64,000 bases of DNA from Thioclava marina (GTDB lineage Bacteria; Pseudomonadota; Alphaproteobacteria; Rhodobacterales; Rhodobacteraceae). Positions 17,658 through 25,883 of this stretch are shown here, one piece after another. Every line of letters starts with the position of its first letter. Position 1 is the stretch's first letter. The notes beneath the pieces were generated by a model. The model was given only the letters and a program-made list of their open reading frames with translations. It searched no databases and was not told the DNA's origin. The stretch lies in contig NZ_MPZS01000003.1 in NCBI RefSeq assembly GCF_002020135.1, positions 186,001 to 250,000 of the forward strand. The letters run 5' to 3'. A program made the position numbers and the translations under genes.

Positions 17658-18703
17658 ATTTCGCCTCCGACAACACCTCCGGCGCGCATCCCGCCATTCT
17701 CGAAGGCCTCGCCGCCGCCAATGCGGGCCATGTCCATTCCTACGGCGCGGACCCGATCACCGAGGGCGTGCAGGCGAAGATCCGCGAGATTTTCGAGGCG
17801 CCCGAAGCGCGCGTCTATCTGGTGGCGACCGGGACCGCGGCCAATGCGCTTTCCTGTGCGGTGCTGACCCAGCCCTGGGGCGCGATCTTCTGCCATCGCA
17901 ACGCCCATATCGAGGAAGACGAATGCGGCGCGCCCGAGTTCTACACGAATGGCTCGAAGCTGGTTCTGGTCGACGGACCGGATGCGAAGATGGACCCGGA
18001 GCTGCTCGCCCGGACCATTTCCCATACGGGCCGGGGCGGCATCCACAACGTCCAGCGCGGCATGGTCTCGGTCACCAACTCGACCGAGGCAGGCGCGGTC
18101 TACTCGCCCGCCGAGGTGGCGGCGCTGACCGAGGTCGCGCGGCGTTTCCACCTGCCGGTGCATATGGACGGGGCGCGCTTTGCCAATGCTCTGGTCGCGG
18201 CCGGATGCACGCCCGCCGAAATGACGTGGAAAGCGGGCGTCGATGTACTCAGCTTCGGTGGCACCAAGAACGGCTGCATGGGCGTAGAGGCGGTGGTGAT
18301 CTTCGATCCGAAACATGCCTGGGAGTTCGAGCTGCGCCGCAAACGGGGCGGGCATCTGTTCTCGAAGCACCGCTTCCTTGCGGCGCAGATGCAGGCCTAT
18401 CTGACCGATGATCTGTGGTTGAAGACTGCCCGCCATGCCAATGAAATGGCGCGCAAACTTTCCGAAGGCGTCAGCAAGATCGAAGGCGCAAAACTGATCC
18501 ACCCCACCGATGCCAACGCGGTCTTCGCGGCTTTCCCGCGCGGCGCCCATAAGCGCGCGCACGAGGCCGGGGCCTATTACTACCTCTGGCCGTTCGATCA
18601 ATCGCTCGAGGGCCCGGAAGAGGAACTTCTGGCCGCGCGTCTGGTGTGTTCATGGGCGACGACGCCTGAGGAGATCGACGCTTTCCTGTCGCATCTCGCC
18701 TGA
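17654..18703 (+). CDS. ltaE: Low-specificity L-threonine aldolase
   Basis: A 349-residue PLP enzyme that splits threonine or allo-threonine to glycine and acetaldehyde. Landmarks are FASDNTSGAHPAI at the start, NAHIEEDECGAPEF, the HMDGARFANAL active-site strand, and the PLP-lysine motif SFGGTKNG. It overlaps the UPF0260 stop by four bases. The convergent VOC gene ends three bases beyond it. Confidence 0.92.
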   Translation: MNFASDNTSGAHPAILEGLAAANAGHVHSYGADPITEGVQAKIREIFEAPEARVYLVATGTAANALSCAVLTQPWGAIFCHRNAHIEEDECGAPEFYTNGSKLVLVDGPDAKMDPELLARTISHTGRGGIHNVQRGMVSVTNSTEAGAVYSPAEVAALTEVARRFHLPVHMDGARFANALVAAGCTPAEMTWKAGVDVLSFGGTKNGCMGVEAVVIFDPKHAWEFELRRKRGGHLFSKHRFLAAQMQAYLTDDLWLKTARHANEMARKLSEGVSKIEGAKLIHPTDANAVFAAFPRGAHKRAHEAGAYYYLWPFDQSLEGPEEELLAARLVCSWATTPEEIDAFLSHLA

Positions 18704-18705
18704 TC

Positions 18706-19248
18706 TCAGCGCCGGGGCAGGTCGCGAAACGCGAGTTTCTCGGGCGGCCCGTGCCATTCGGGATGCTTCGCCTGCGCGGCCTTCAAGGCCGCGCGAAAGC
18801 GTCGAAGCGCGCCAAGCCCGGGGATGCGTGGAATATGCGCGAGCTCCCAGTGGATGCCGTTTATCGGGTCGTCGAAGAACACCGCGTAATAGCCGGGCGC
18901 ATAAACAGAATATTCCTGTGGCGCCTCGGTGACCGACAAGCCGCGCGGGATCAGGAAGTCACGGTGAAACGCATCCACCTCGGCCCGAGATTTCGCCCAG
19001 AGCGCGATATGATGGATGCCCACCGCCCGCGCCTCGTGATCCAGCTTCTCGCCCGATCGCGCGGGCTGGATGCCGATATAGGAATGCGGCATCGGAAAGC
19101 GCGCCATGTAATAGGTCGAGCGATACCCGATATCGAGCGTCCAGAAGCTCCGGTATCCAAGCCAGCCGAACATCGCATCGTAGAAGGCGATGGAATTCTC
19201 GTAATCGAGCACCGAGAACTCGACGTGATTGACCCCGCGCCAGCGCAT
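18706..19248 (-). CDS. VOC (glyoxalase/bleomycin-resistance) superfamily protein
   Basis: A 180-residue protein of the vicinal oxygen chelate fold: first module VNHVEFSVLDYENSIAFYDAMFGWLGY and second module VGIHHIALWAKSRAEVDAF, then GYYAVFFDDPINGIHWELAH. The His and Glu residues at the usual metal-binding places are kept. Substrate is unknown; members include glyoxalase I, dioxygenases and resistance proteins. ATG at 19246-19248 has GGAGGT six bases upstream; the longer in-frame start at 19296 is not needed. Confidence 0.78.
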   Translation of the reverse strand: MRWRGVNHVEFSVLDYENSIAFYDAMFGWLGYRSFWTLDIGYRSTYYMARFPMPHSYIGIQPARSGEKLDHEARAVGIHHIALWAKSRAEVDAFHRDFLIPRGLSVTEAPQEYSVYAPGYYAVFFDDPINGIHWELAHIPRIPGLGALRRFRAALKAAQAKHPEWHGPPEKLAFRDLPRR

Positions 19249-19433
19249 GAGCGACCTCCATGTTCCGCTTCTCAGGTAACCGCGCAGCTTTGACAATCAA
19301 GGCGCCCTCACGCGATCAGGATCGGAAGAGATCAGTACGCGACTTCAGACGTTGAGTACTTCGTACCCTGAAAGTCGGGAAATCGCCTCATTCGCGCCGC
19401 GCGCGCGTCGCCATCGCGCGCGACGCTGTGGTC

Positions 19434-19865
19434 ATGCTGATGCGCCTCGCCAATCCGTTCGTTCTGCCTGCCGCCGGGTCTCTTCCCGCTCTGTCGCGGC
19501 GCGTCCTGGCGCTTTCGGCGATGGCGGGGCTCTCGGGGTGCCTCTTCTACAGTCACGTGGCGCTCGCGATCGGCGCGATGCCGCTCTGGCTCTTTGCGGC
19601 CTGTCTCTATGCGCTGGGTGTCGGGCTGAGCGCGGCGTTTATCCTGGCGTTTCTGCCGGGACTGAGCCGGTTCATCGCCTTTACCGCGGTGTCGCGACTG
19701 GGACTCGCGCTTGTCGCCGCCCAGAGCCCCCCGCTTGCGTCTGTGCTGATCTCCACGCCTGCGCTCAACGCGACCCTGGTGGTCGGCCTTGCGCTCGCGC
19801 TTCAACAGCTCGCCCGGGTCCAGCCGCAATTCGCCCGCGGCGTGCATCGGCTGGCTCTGAGCTGA
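19434..19865 (+). CDS. Small membrane protein of unknown function
   Basis: A 143-residue hydrophobic protein I do not recognise. Four transmembrane segments are plausible (about 22-40, 45-65, 68-90 and 105-122), with LYALGVGLSAAFILAFLPGLSRF in the middle. There is no clear Shine-Dalgarno; a GTG at 19428 is another possible start. The antisense frame is also open, so the coding call rests on the regular hydrophobic pattern. It is convergent with the RES-domain gene with a 4-base gap. Confidence 0.5.
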   Translation: MLMRLANPFVLPAAGSLPALSRRVLALSAMAGLSGCLFYSHVALAIGAMPLWLFAACLYALGVGLSAAFILAFLPGLSRFIAFTAVSRLGLALVAAQSPPLASVLISTPALNATLVVGLALALQQLARVQPQFARGVHRLALS

Positions 19866-19869
19866 TTTC

Positions 19870-20349
19870 TTACATTTCGGGAACAGGGTAGGGCGGTTGC
19901 CATGGGGGCGCCGTTCCGTCCTGCGTGACCGTTTCCGCCGTGATCTCGAAAAGCACCAGATGGCTCAGTTCGGGACGCGAGCGCGAGGCATAGATCAGTC
20001 CCTGCGCGCCCGCCGACCGCGCACCATCCGAAAAGACCCAGGTGGGCGAGGGGGCGCCCGCCGCACGCCCATCTTGCCACACGATCGAGGCCGCGGCCTG
20101 ATCGGGGGTGCCGCGCAGATCGACCATCTTTTCTGCGGTGATCCTCAGGGGCACGATCACGCGAGGTGGATCGCCCGCCCGCACGTAACGCCGAAGCGCC
20201 ACAGCCGCGCCCTCCGCGCTCAGCGAGGCATAAAGTGCCGGCTGCCCGGAATGATGAAACCGGCCCTCCGGGTGGCGAGCCGGTTCAAGCACTTGAACGA
20301 CGCGGTCGGCAGAGAGGATCCGCCAGACCGTGCCGTTGAACGAGATCAC
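19870..20349 (-). CDS. RES-domain protein (putative NAD+ phosphorylase-like)
   Basis: A 159-residue protein with the outline of a RES domain: opening VWRILSADR, then PEGRFHHSGQPALYASLS and a C-terminal IYASRSRPELSHLVLF. RES-domain toxins degrade NAD+ and usually pair with a Xre/DUF2384 antitoxin. Here no antitoxin is adjacent; instead the GTG start overlaps the trxB stop (GTGA, 20346-20349), so it is translated after trxB. At the place where the family normally has its conserved Glu (…ALLE…) I read AAVA, so NAD+-degrading activity is doubtful. The family call is moderately sure, the function is open. Confidence 0.68.
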   Translation of the reverse strand: MISFNGTVWRILSADRVVQVLEPARHPEGRFHHSGQPALYASLSAEGAAVALRRYVRAGDPPRVIVPLRITAEKMVDLRGTPDQAAASIVWQDGRAAGAPSPTWVFSDGARSAGAQGLIYASRSRPELSHLVLFEITAETVTQDGTAPPWQPPYPVPEM

Positions 20350-21296
20350 TCGGCCTCGCCCTGCTCGGCAAGCCATTTCTCGGCGTCGAGCGCGGCCATG
20401 CAGCCCATACCCGCCGAAGTCACCGCCTGACGATAGGTGTGATCGGTAAGGTCACCGGCGGCGAAGATGCCGGGCACCGAGCTGCGGGTCGAGCCCGGCT
20501 CCACCCAGACATAACCGCCCGCCTGCATCTTCAGGCTGTCCTTGACCAGTTCCGAAGACGGCGCGTGCCCGATTGCCACGAAGAAGCCGTCGCAGGGGAT
20601 CACTTTTTCCGAACCGTCCACGGTCGATTTCACCCGCACGCCGGTGACGCCGAGGGGCGCTTCGGTGCCGAGGATCTCCTCAACGGTGTGGTTCCATTCG
20701 ATCTCGACCTTGGGGTTCTTGAACAGGCGATCCTGCAGGATCTTTTCCGAACGCAGGCTGTCGCGGCGATGCACCAGCGTGACCTTCGACGCGAAATTGG
20801 TCAGGAACAGCGCCTCTTCGACCGCCGTGTTGCCGCCGCCGATCACCACGACTTCCTTGCCGCGATAGAAGAACCCGTCGCAGGTGGCGCAGGCCGAGAC
20901 GCCGAAGCCCTTGAATTTCTCTTCCGAGGGGATGCCCAGCCATTTCGCCTGTGCACCGGTGGCAAGGATCACCGCCGAAGCCTCGTAGGTGGTGCCCGAA
21001 TCGCCTTTCGCGATGAAGGGGCGCTTGGAGGTGTCGAGCTCGGTGATCATGTCCATGATGATCTCGGTGCCCATCGTGCGGGCATGCTCTTCCATCTTCA
21101 CCATGAGGTCGGGGCCCTGAATCTCTTTCTCGCCGGGCCAGTTTTCCACCTCGGTGGTGATGGTGAGCTGCCCGCCCGGTTGCATGCCCTGCACGAGAAC
21201 CGGCTCGAGCATCGCTCGCGAGGCATAGACGGCCGCCGTGTAACCCGCCGGGCCGGAGCCGATGATCAGGACCTTGGTTTTCTTCGTCTCGGACAT
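20346..21296 (-). CDS. trxB: Thioredoxin-disulfide reductase
   Basis: A 316-residue FAD/NADPH flavoenzyme that keeps thioredoxin reduced in the cytoplasm. It shows the FAD motif GSGPAGYTAA (13-22), the redox-active CATC (136-139) followed by DGFF, the NADP motif VIGGGNTAVEEA, and a C-terminal FAAGDLTDHTYRQAVTS. ATG 21294-21296 has AAAGGAGG upstream. It shares a 167-base divergent promoter region with the Lrp regulator gene, and overlaps the RES-domain gene downstream. Confidence 0.97.
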   Translation of the reverse strand: MSETKKTKVLIIGSGPAGYTAAVYASRAMLEPVLVQGMQPGGQLTITTEVENWPGEKEIQGPDLMVKMEEHARTMGTEIIMDMITELDTSKRPFIAKGDSGTTYEASAVILATGAQAKWLGIPSEEKFKGFGVSACATCDGFFYRGKEVVVIGGGNTAVEEALFLTNFASKVTLVHRRDSLRSEKILQDRLFKNPKVEIEWNHTVEEILGTEAPLGVTGVRVKSTVDGSEKVIPCDGFFVAIGHAPSSELVKDSLKMQAGGYVWVEPGSTRSSVPGIFAAGDLTDHTYRQAVTSAGMGCMAALDAEKWLAEQGEAE

Positions 21297-21405
21297 GCCC
21301 GCCTCCTTTGAAATCTGCCTGTCGGATATAATCGGAGCACGCCGCGGCGAAAAGCCCCCGCTTGCTGCGGCGAATTGCTCTTGCGGCGACCCGCGCGAAA
21401 TATTA

Positions 21406-21413
21406 TTGCGCAA
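21406..21413. promoter_or_regulatory. Candidate Lrp-type operator TTGCGCAA
   Basis: A perfect 8-base palindrome 50 bases upstream of the Lrp-family gene, preceded by an AATATTA run. Lrp/AsnC regulators commonly bind their own promoter at TTGCGCAA-like sequences. The site is short, so the call is tentative. Confidence 0.35.
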
Positions 21414-21463
21414 CACGACGCCCGCAGGTAAGTTCCGCAGCAAGTCACGAAGGAAAGTTTCAA

Positions 21464-21964
21464 ATGCCCACCTCTCGGCTCGACGACATCGACCGCAAGA
21501 TCCTCGCCGAATTGCAGGCTGATGGTCGGATGACCAATGTCGAACTGGCCAAGCGTGTGGGCATCTCTGCGCCTCCCTGCTTGCGTCGTGTGCGCACGCT
21601 GGAAGAGGCGGGTTATATTCGCGGCTACCATGCCGATGTGAACCCGCGCGAGCTGGGATTCGAGGTTCAGGTCTTCGCGATGGTGCGTCTGCATTCGCAG
21701 GCCGAGTCGGATCTGTCGGCCTTCGAGGGGCGTTGCCGCGACTGGCCGCTCGTGCGCGAATGCCACATGCTCAACGGCGAGATCGATTTCGTGCTGAAAT
21801 GCGTGGCTCCTGATCTGTCGAGCTTCCAGAGCTTCCTCACCGGTGAGCTGACCGCAGCCGATAACGTCGCGAGCGTGAAGACGAGCCTCGTGATCCGCTG
21901 CGCCAAGGACGATCCCGGCGTGCCCTTCGACGTTCTCGAAGAGCGCATCTCCAAGCTCGCCTGA
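21464..21964 (+). CDS. Lrp/AsnC family transcriptional regulator
   Basis: A 166-residue regulator: winged helix-turn-helix at about 5-60 (LDDIDRKILAELQADGRMTNVELAKRVGIS in pattern) and a C-terminal RAM/ACT-like ligand domain (FEVQVFAMVRLH, GEIDFVLKCVA). Such proteins sense amino acids and often control themselves or neighbours. It is divergent from trxB, which may be a target, but the family is global and targets elsewhere are equally likely. Start 21464 follows AAGGAAAG. Confidence 0.9.
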   Translation: MPTSRLDDIDRKILAELQADGRMTNVELAKRVGISAPPCLRRVRTLEEAGYIRGYHADVNPRELGFEVQVFAMVRLHSQAESDLSAFEGRCRDWPLVRECHMLNGEIDFVLKCVAPDLSSFQSFLTGELTAADNVASVKTSLVIRCAKDDPGVPFDVLEERISKLA

Positions 21965-22047
21965 GCGTTTCCAGTTCCTGATCCGAAAGCAGTGGGGCGC
22001 CGCCCCTCTCTTGGTTGCGTGAGATGTCGGCGGGGACAGCGCCCCTT

Positions 22048-23274
22048 TCAGCGCGTCTCTTTCGGGCGCATCACGAGCCAGATCAGCGCGCCGCCCGCAA
22101 GCGTCAGGAAGGGCAGCATCGCGAGGTTGACCGCCTGCCAGCCGGCTTCCGTGTTGCCGCCCTGAGCGCAATTCATCAGGCCGCCCGACGATAGCGATGC
22201 GAGGAACACGCCGCCGAAGACGATGAAATCGTTCATCCCCTGCACATGGCCGCGCTCCGAGGGCTCATGGGCCGAGGCGAGCATCGCGGTGGAGCCGATG
22301 AAACCGAAATTCCAGCCCAGGCCCAGCAGGATCAGGGCGAGGTAGAATTTCTCGAGTTCCACCCCGGTCAGGGCCACAGCGCCTGAGGTCGCAAGGATCA
22401 CCAGACCGGCGCCCACGATCGTTTCCTTGCCGAAACGCGCGATCAGGTGGCCGGTGAAGAAGCTGGGCAGATACATCGCGAGAACGTGAGCCGAGACGAT
22501 ATTGGCCGCGTCCCCTTGCTCGAAGCCGCAGCCCACGACTGCGAGCGGGGTCGAGGTCATCACGAGGTTCATCAGCGCGTAGGAGACCATGCCGCAGATC
22601 ATCGCCACCACGATGACCGGGTCCTTGAGCAACTCGCGCCGGGTGCGGCCTTCGTGATGCTCGTGTTTCTTGCGCCGCCCCGGAGCGGGGATGTCGAGGA
22701 AGGCGAAGAGAAAGGGGCCCATCGCGTTGATCGCGATGATCGCGAGATAGGTGGCCATGAAGGGCACGAGCATCGCCTGGCTCGTGACCTTCACCAGTTG
22801 GGGGCCGATGATGGCAGCAACCAGCCCGCCCGCGAGCACATAGGAAATCGCCTTGGCCTGGAATTCGGGACGCGCGGTGTCGGTCGCGGCGAAACGGTAG
22901 AAGCCCTGGGCCGACATGTAGATGCCGGTCAGGAACGAGCCGCCCAGAAAGACCCAGAACGAGCCGATATAGAGCGCATAGGCCGCAATCGCCGCACCTG
23001 TCGCGCCCGCGACATTCGAGAGCAGAAAGCCCGCGCGACGTCCGTAAGCGCTCATGAATTCCGACATCGGTTGCGCCGAGAGCACCGAACCCAGCACGAT
23101 CAGCGACAGCGGCAGCGTCGCGAAGCAGGGGTTCGGCGCGAGCATCTGCCCCGCCAGCCCTCCCACGGTGAAGATCATCGGCATCTGCGCACCCAGCAGC
23201 GCCTGGGCGAGCACGAGGACGATGGTGTTGCGCTTCTCGCGCGGGAAGTCCTGGGGGGAGGTGATATCGCTCAT
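22048..23274 (-). CDS. MFS transporter
   Basis: A 408-residue inner-membrane protein with about 12 hydrophobic segments and a hydrophilic central loop (GRRKKHEHHEGRTRRE) that is rich in His and charged residues. It belongs to the major facilitator superfamily; the QPMSEFMSAYGRRAGFLLSN stretch holds the loop 2-3 MFS signature. The substrate is unknown; drug-efflux-like carriers are the nearest guess. It is convergent with the Lrp gene with an 83-base gap that contains a small GGGGC/GCCCC hairpin. Confidence 0.82.
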   Translation of the reverse strand: MSDITSPQDFPREKRNTIVLVLAQALLGAQMPMIFTVGGLAGQMLAPNPCFATLPLSLIVLGSVLSAQPMSEFMSAYGRRAGFLLSNVAGATGAAIAAYALYIGSFWVFLGGSFLTGIYMSAQGFYRFAATDTARPEFQAKAISYVLAGGLVAAIIGPQLVKVTSQAMLVPFMATYLAIIAINAMGPFLFAFLDIPAPGRRKKHEHHEGRTRRELLKDPVIVVAMICGMVSYALMNLVMTSTPLAVVGCGFEQGDAANIVSAHVLAMYLPSFFTGHLIARFGKETIVGAGLVILATSGAVALTGVELEKFYLALILLGLGWNFGFIGSTAMLASAHEPSERGHVQGMNDFIVFGGVFLASLSSGGLMNCAQGGNTEAGWQAVNLAMLPFLTLAGGALIWLVMRPKETR

Positions 23275-23339
23275 ATCCGCTTGCTAGCGCGCGCGAAGAG
23301 GGCTGGCAAGCGCGCGCGTGATAGGGCAGGGTGGCGGTC

Positions 23340-23972
23340 ATGGTCGGACGTATCATCACTTGCGAGGCGGATATCGAAGAGGGCACCGCCTGGCTGTGCC
23401 GCGCCGAGCCGCGTTTTGCCGAAGTTTGCGAGATGACGGGCCCCTGGCCCCTGCGCCGGCGCGAGGACGGGTTCGCCGCCCTGCGCGATGCGATCATCGG
23501 TCAGCAGGTTTCAGTGGCGGCGGCCAATTCGATCCGCGCGAAGGTGCTTGATGCAGGCTTCGCGGAGCCCGTCGCGATCGCGGGAGCTTCTGAGGATGAT
23601 CTGCGCGCCTGTGGCCTCTCGCGCCAGAAGGTGCGCTACCTCCAGGCACTGGCGGGATCCGGCGTCGATTTCGAAGGGCTGCGCGTCCTGCCTGACGAGG
23701 AGGTGATCGCCCAGCTTCTGCCGATCCCGGGCATCGGTCGCTGGACGGTCGAGATGTATCTGATCTTCGCTCTGGGCCGCGCGGATGTCTTCGCGGTGGA
23801 TGATCTGGCGCTGGCCGAGGGCGCGCGTCTTCTCTTCGATCTGCCCGAGCGGCCGAAACGCAAGCAGTTCAACGAGCTTTCCGCCGTCTGGTCGCCCTGG
23901 CGCGCGGTTGCGGCGCGCGGGCTCTGGGCCTATTACGCCGCGTGCAAGAGACGTGAAGGAGTGGCGCCATGA
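23340..23972 (+). CDS. DNA-3-methyladenine glycosylase II-like (AlkA family)
   Basis: A 210-residue base-excision-repair glycosylase that removes alkylated purines. The helix-hairpin-helix motif reads LPIPGIGRWTVEMYL, followed by the catalytic Asp region VFAVDDLAL; the upstream AIIGQQVSVAAANSI is also typical. ATG 23340 is preferred over GTG 23331. Its stop overlaps the start of the carboxylesterase gene (ATGA), so both are in one transcript. Confidence 0.9.
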   Translation: MVGRIITCEADIEEGTAWLCRAEPRFAEVCEMTGPWPLRRREDGFAALRDAIIGQQVSVAAANSIRAKVLDAGFAEPVAIAGASEDDLRACGLSRQKVRYLQALAGSGVDFEGLRVLPDEEVIAQLLPIPGIGRWTVEMYLIFALGRADVFAVDDLALAEGARLLFDLPERPKRKQFNELSAVWSPWRAVAARGLWAYYAACKRREGVAP

Positions 23973-24631
23973 CGCGCAAGCTGGAAGCCGGTCGCAAGGG
24001 GCCGCAATCGGGGCAGGTGAAATCGGCGGTGGTCTTCCTGCACGGCTATGGCGCGGACGGTGCGGACCTGCTGGGACTCGCCGATCCGCTGGGGGGGCAT
24101 CTGCCCGACACGCTTTTCATAGCCCCCGATGCACCCGAACCCTGTCGCGCGGCGCCTTATGGCCGGCAATGGTTTCCGATCCCCTGGCTCGACAATTCGA
24201 CCGAGACGGAATCGCTCGAGGGGATGCGCGCGGCGGCCGAGGATCTCAACGCGTTTCTCGACGCGGTGCTGGACGAGCAGGGGCTGAGCCCCGCGCAGCT
24301 TGCGGTGATCGGTTTCTCGCAAGGCACGATGATGGCGCTCGAGGTGCTGCCGCGTCGTGCCGAACCTGTGGCTGCTCTGGTGGCGTTCTCGGGCCGCCTG
24401 CTGCGTCCCGAGGCTTTGGGGGGCGAGGCGCTCAGCAAACCGCCCGTGCTGCTCGTACATGGCGATCAGGATCCGGTCGTGCCCTTTTCGGACATGGGCA
24501 AGGCGGGCGACGCGCTGGTTTCGGCCGGCTTTGATACCTACGCGCATGTGATGAAGGGCACCGGCCATGGCATCGCGCCCGATGGTCTCTCCGTGGCCCT
24601 TGCCTTCCTGCGCGACAAGCTGCCCGGCTGA
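23969..24631 (+). CDS. Alpha/beta hydrolase (phospholipase/carboxylesterase family)
   Basis: A 220-residue serine hydrolase. The oxyanion/start strand is VVFLHGYGADGADL, the nucleophile elbow GFSQGT, the acid GDQDPVVPF and the catalytic His in GTGHGIAPDG. These fit the phospholipase/carboxylesterase group (PF02230) that acts on small esters or lysophospholipids. Coupled by a four-base overlap to the AlkA-like gene. Confidence 0.9.
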   Translation: MTRKLEAGRKGPQSGQVKSAVVFLHGYGADGADLLGLADPLGGHLPDTLFIAPDAPEPCRAAPYGRQWFPIPWLDNSTETESLEGMRAAAEDLNAFLDAVLDEQGLSPAQLAVIGFSQGTMMALEVLPRRAEPVAALVAFSGRLLRPEALGGEALSKPPVLLVHGDQDPVVPFSDMGKAGDALVSAGFDTYAHVMKGTGHGIAPDGLSVALAFLRDKLPG

Positions 24632-24701
24632 TCCGTCACCTGCCTGTCACAGCCTTCTGATAATTCGTGCTGCAGAGCAGCAATTCGCGAGATCAAGAGG
24701 C

Positions 24702-24729
24702 TTGCCAGATCGCGAACGCCATATATAGT
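24702..24729 (+). promoter_or_regulatory. Predicted sigma-70 type promoter of the HNH gene
   Basis: TTGCCA (24702-24707) and TATAGT (24724-24729) with 16 bases between, 70 bases before the HNH start. A GGGGCGG/CCGCCCC hairpin lies between them and the start (about 24743-24760). Confidence 0.5.
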
Positions 24730-24798
24730 TATCGTTAAGGCAGGGGCGGACCCCGCCCCTGGGCCGAGGCAGGCGACAGGGCGAGGACGGAGTCACCC

Positions 24799-25398
24799 AT
24801 GCTGGACGAATGCGACAGGATCGATTTTCGAACGCAATTCACCCGCGAGCCAGCGGCGCTGAGGCGGCATCCCGCGCTTGTGCTCAACGCTGATTTCAGG
24901 CCGCTTTCCTACTACCCGCTATCGCTGTGGCCTTGGCAGGAGGCGATAAAGGCGGTCTTCCTCGACAGGGTCACGATATTGGCCGAATATGACGAGGTTG
25001 TGCGCAGCCAGCGCGAGGCCTTCAAGATCCCCTCGGTCGTCGTCCTCAAAGAATATGTCCGACCCCAGAAGCGCGTGGCTTTCACGCGCTTCAATCTTTT
25101 TCTGAGGGACGAATTCAAGTGCCAGTATTGCGGCAAGAAGGGCGATCTGACCTTCGATCACGTCATTCCGCGCTCGCGCGGGGGGATTACCAGCTGGGAG
25201 AATGTCGTGGCGGCCTGCGCGCCGTGCAATCTCAGGAAGGCGAACAAGCCGCTCGAACGCTCCGGGATGCGCCTGCTCAAGCCCGCGCGTCAGCCCCAGC
25301 CGGAAGACATGCTGCGTATCGGGCGGCGCTTTCCTCCGGGATACCTGCATGAGAGCTGGATGGATTTCCTCTACTGGGATACCGAGCTCGAAGCCTGA
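24799..25398 (+). CDS. HNH endonuclease family protein
   Basis: A 199-residue protein with a central HNH (HNH_5-like) module: [17 protein letters not shown], then [18 protein letters not shown], giving two CxxC zinc pairs around the His-Asn-His core. The N-terminal ~90 residues ([20 protein letters not shown]) are the typical extension of a chromosomal HNH protein widely kept in alphaproteobacteria. It is not next to a restriction, phage or toxin gene, so a housekeeping role such as DNA repair is likely but unknown. Confidence 0.86.
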   Translation: MLDECDRIDFRTQFTREPAALRRHPALVLNADFRPLSYYPLSLWPWQEAIKAVFLDRVTILAEYDEVVRSQREAFKIPSVVVLKEYVRPQKRVAFTRFNLFLRDEFKCQYCGKKGDLTFDHVIPRSRGGITSWENVVAACAPCNLRKANKPLERSGMRLLKPARQPQPEDMLRIGRRFPPGYLHESWMDFLYWDTELEA

Positions 25399-25478
25399 GA
25401 CCGTCGTGGGCTGTCGATCATGTCGCAGGCGGGCGATTTGACTGGCGCAAGGCGCGTCCGGCGCTTATGGCTTTTGCC

Positions 25479-25820
25479 ATGACCGAGACTCTGCCCCCGT
25501 GCCCCGAATGCGCCTCCGAATTCACGTATCAGGTGGATGCCCTGCTCATTTGCCCGGAATGCGGCCATGAGTGGTCGCCCGGTGCCGAGGCGGAAGGCGA
25601 GGCCGTGGTGCGCGATGCGGTCGGCAATGTCCTTTCCGATGGCGATACCGTCACCGTGATCAAGGATCTCAAGGTGAAGGGCTCTTCCTCGGTGGTGAAG
25701 GTCGGCACGAAGGTGCGCGGCATTCGGCTCGTCGAGGGCGATCACGACATCGACTGCAAGATCCCCGGCATTGGCCCGATGGGTCTCAAGTCGCAATTCG
25801 TGAAGAAGGTCTCGGACTGA
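25479..25820 (+). CDS. PhnA/YjdM zinc-ribbon protein
   Basis: A 113-residue protein with an N-terminal zinc ribbon ([11 protein letters not shown], then CPECGHEW) and a C-terminal PhnA domain ([32 protein letters not shown]). Despite the old alkylphosphonate name, the role of YjdM/PhnA proteins is unclear. ATG 25479 is preferred because conservation begins at [11 protein letters not shown] 25467 is possible. Confidence 0.87.
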   Translation: MTETLPPCPECASEFTYQVDALLICPECGHEWSPGAEAEGEAVVRDAVGNVLSDGDTVTVIKDLKVKGSSSVVKVGTKVRGIRLVEGDHDIDCKIPGIGPMGLKSQFVKKVSD

Positions 25821-25883
25821 GGCAACCCCGCCAAGCGACCCAAGGCGCCTTTCACGGTCTTCCCGAGCGGGCGGAAGGGTGGT

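Noticed and set aside
19332-19847. 171-residue reverse-strand frame opposite the small membrane protein
   Set aside because: Arg/His/Gln-rich composition of an antisense frame; the + frame gives a regular four-helix hydrophobic pattern.
24799-25398. HNH gene as part of a restriction, retron or phage system
   Set aside because: Neighbours are a carboxylesterase and a PhnA protein; no methylase, reverse transcriptase or phage gene is near.
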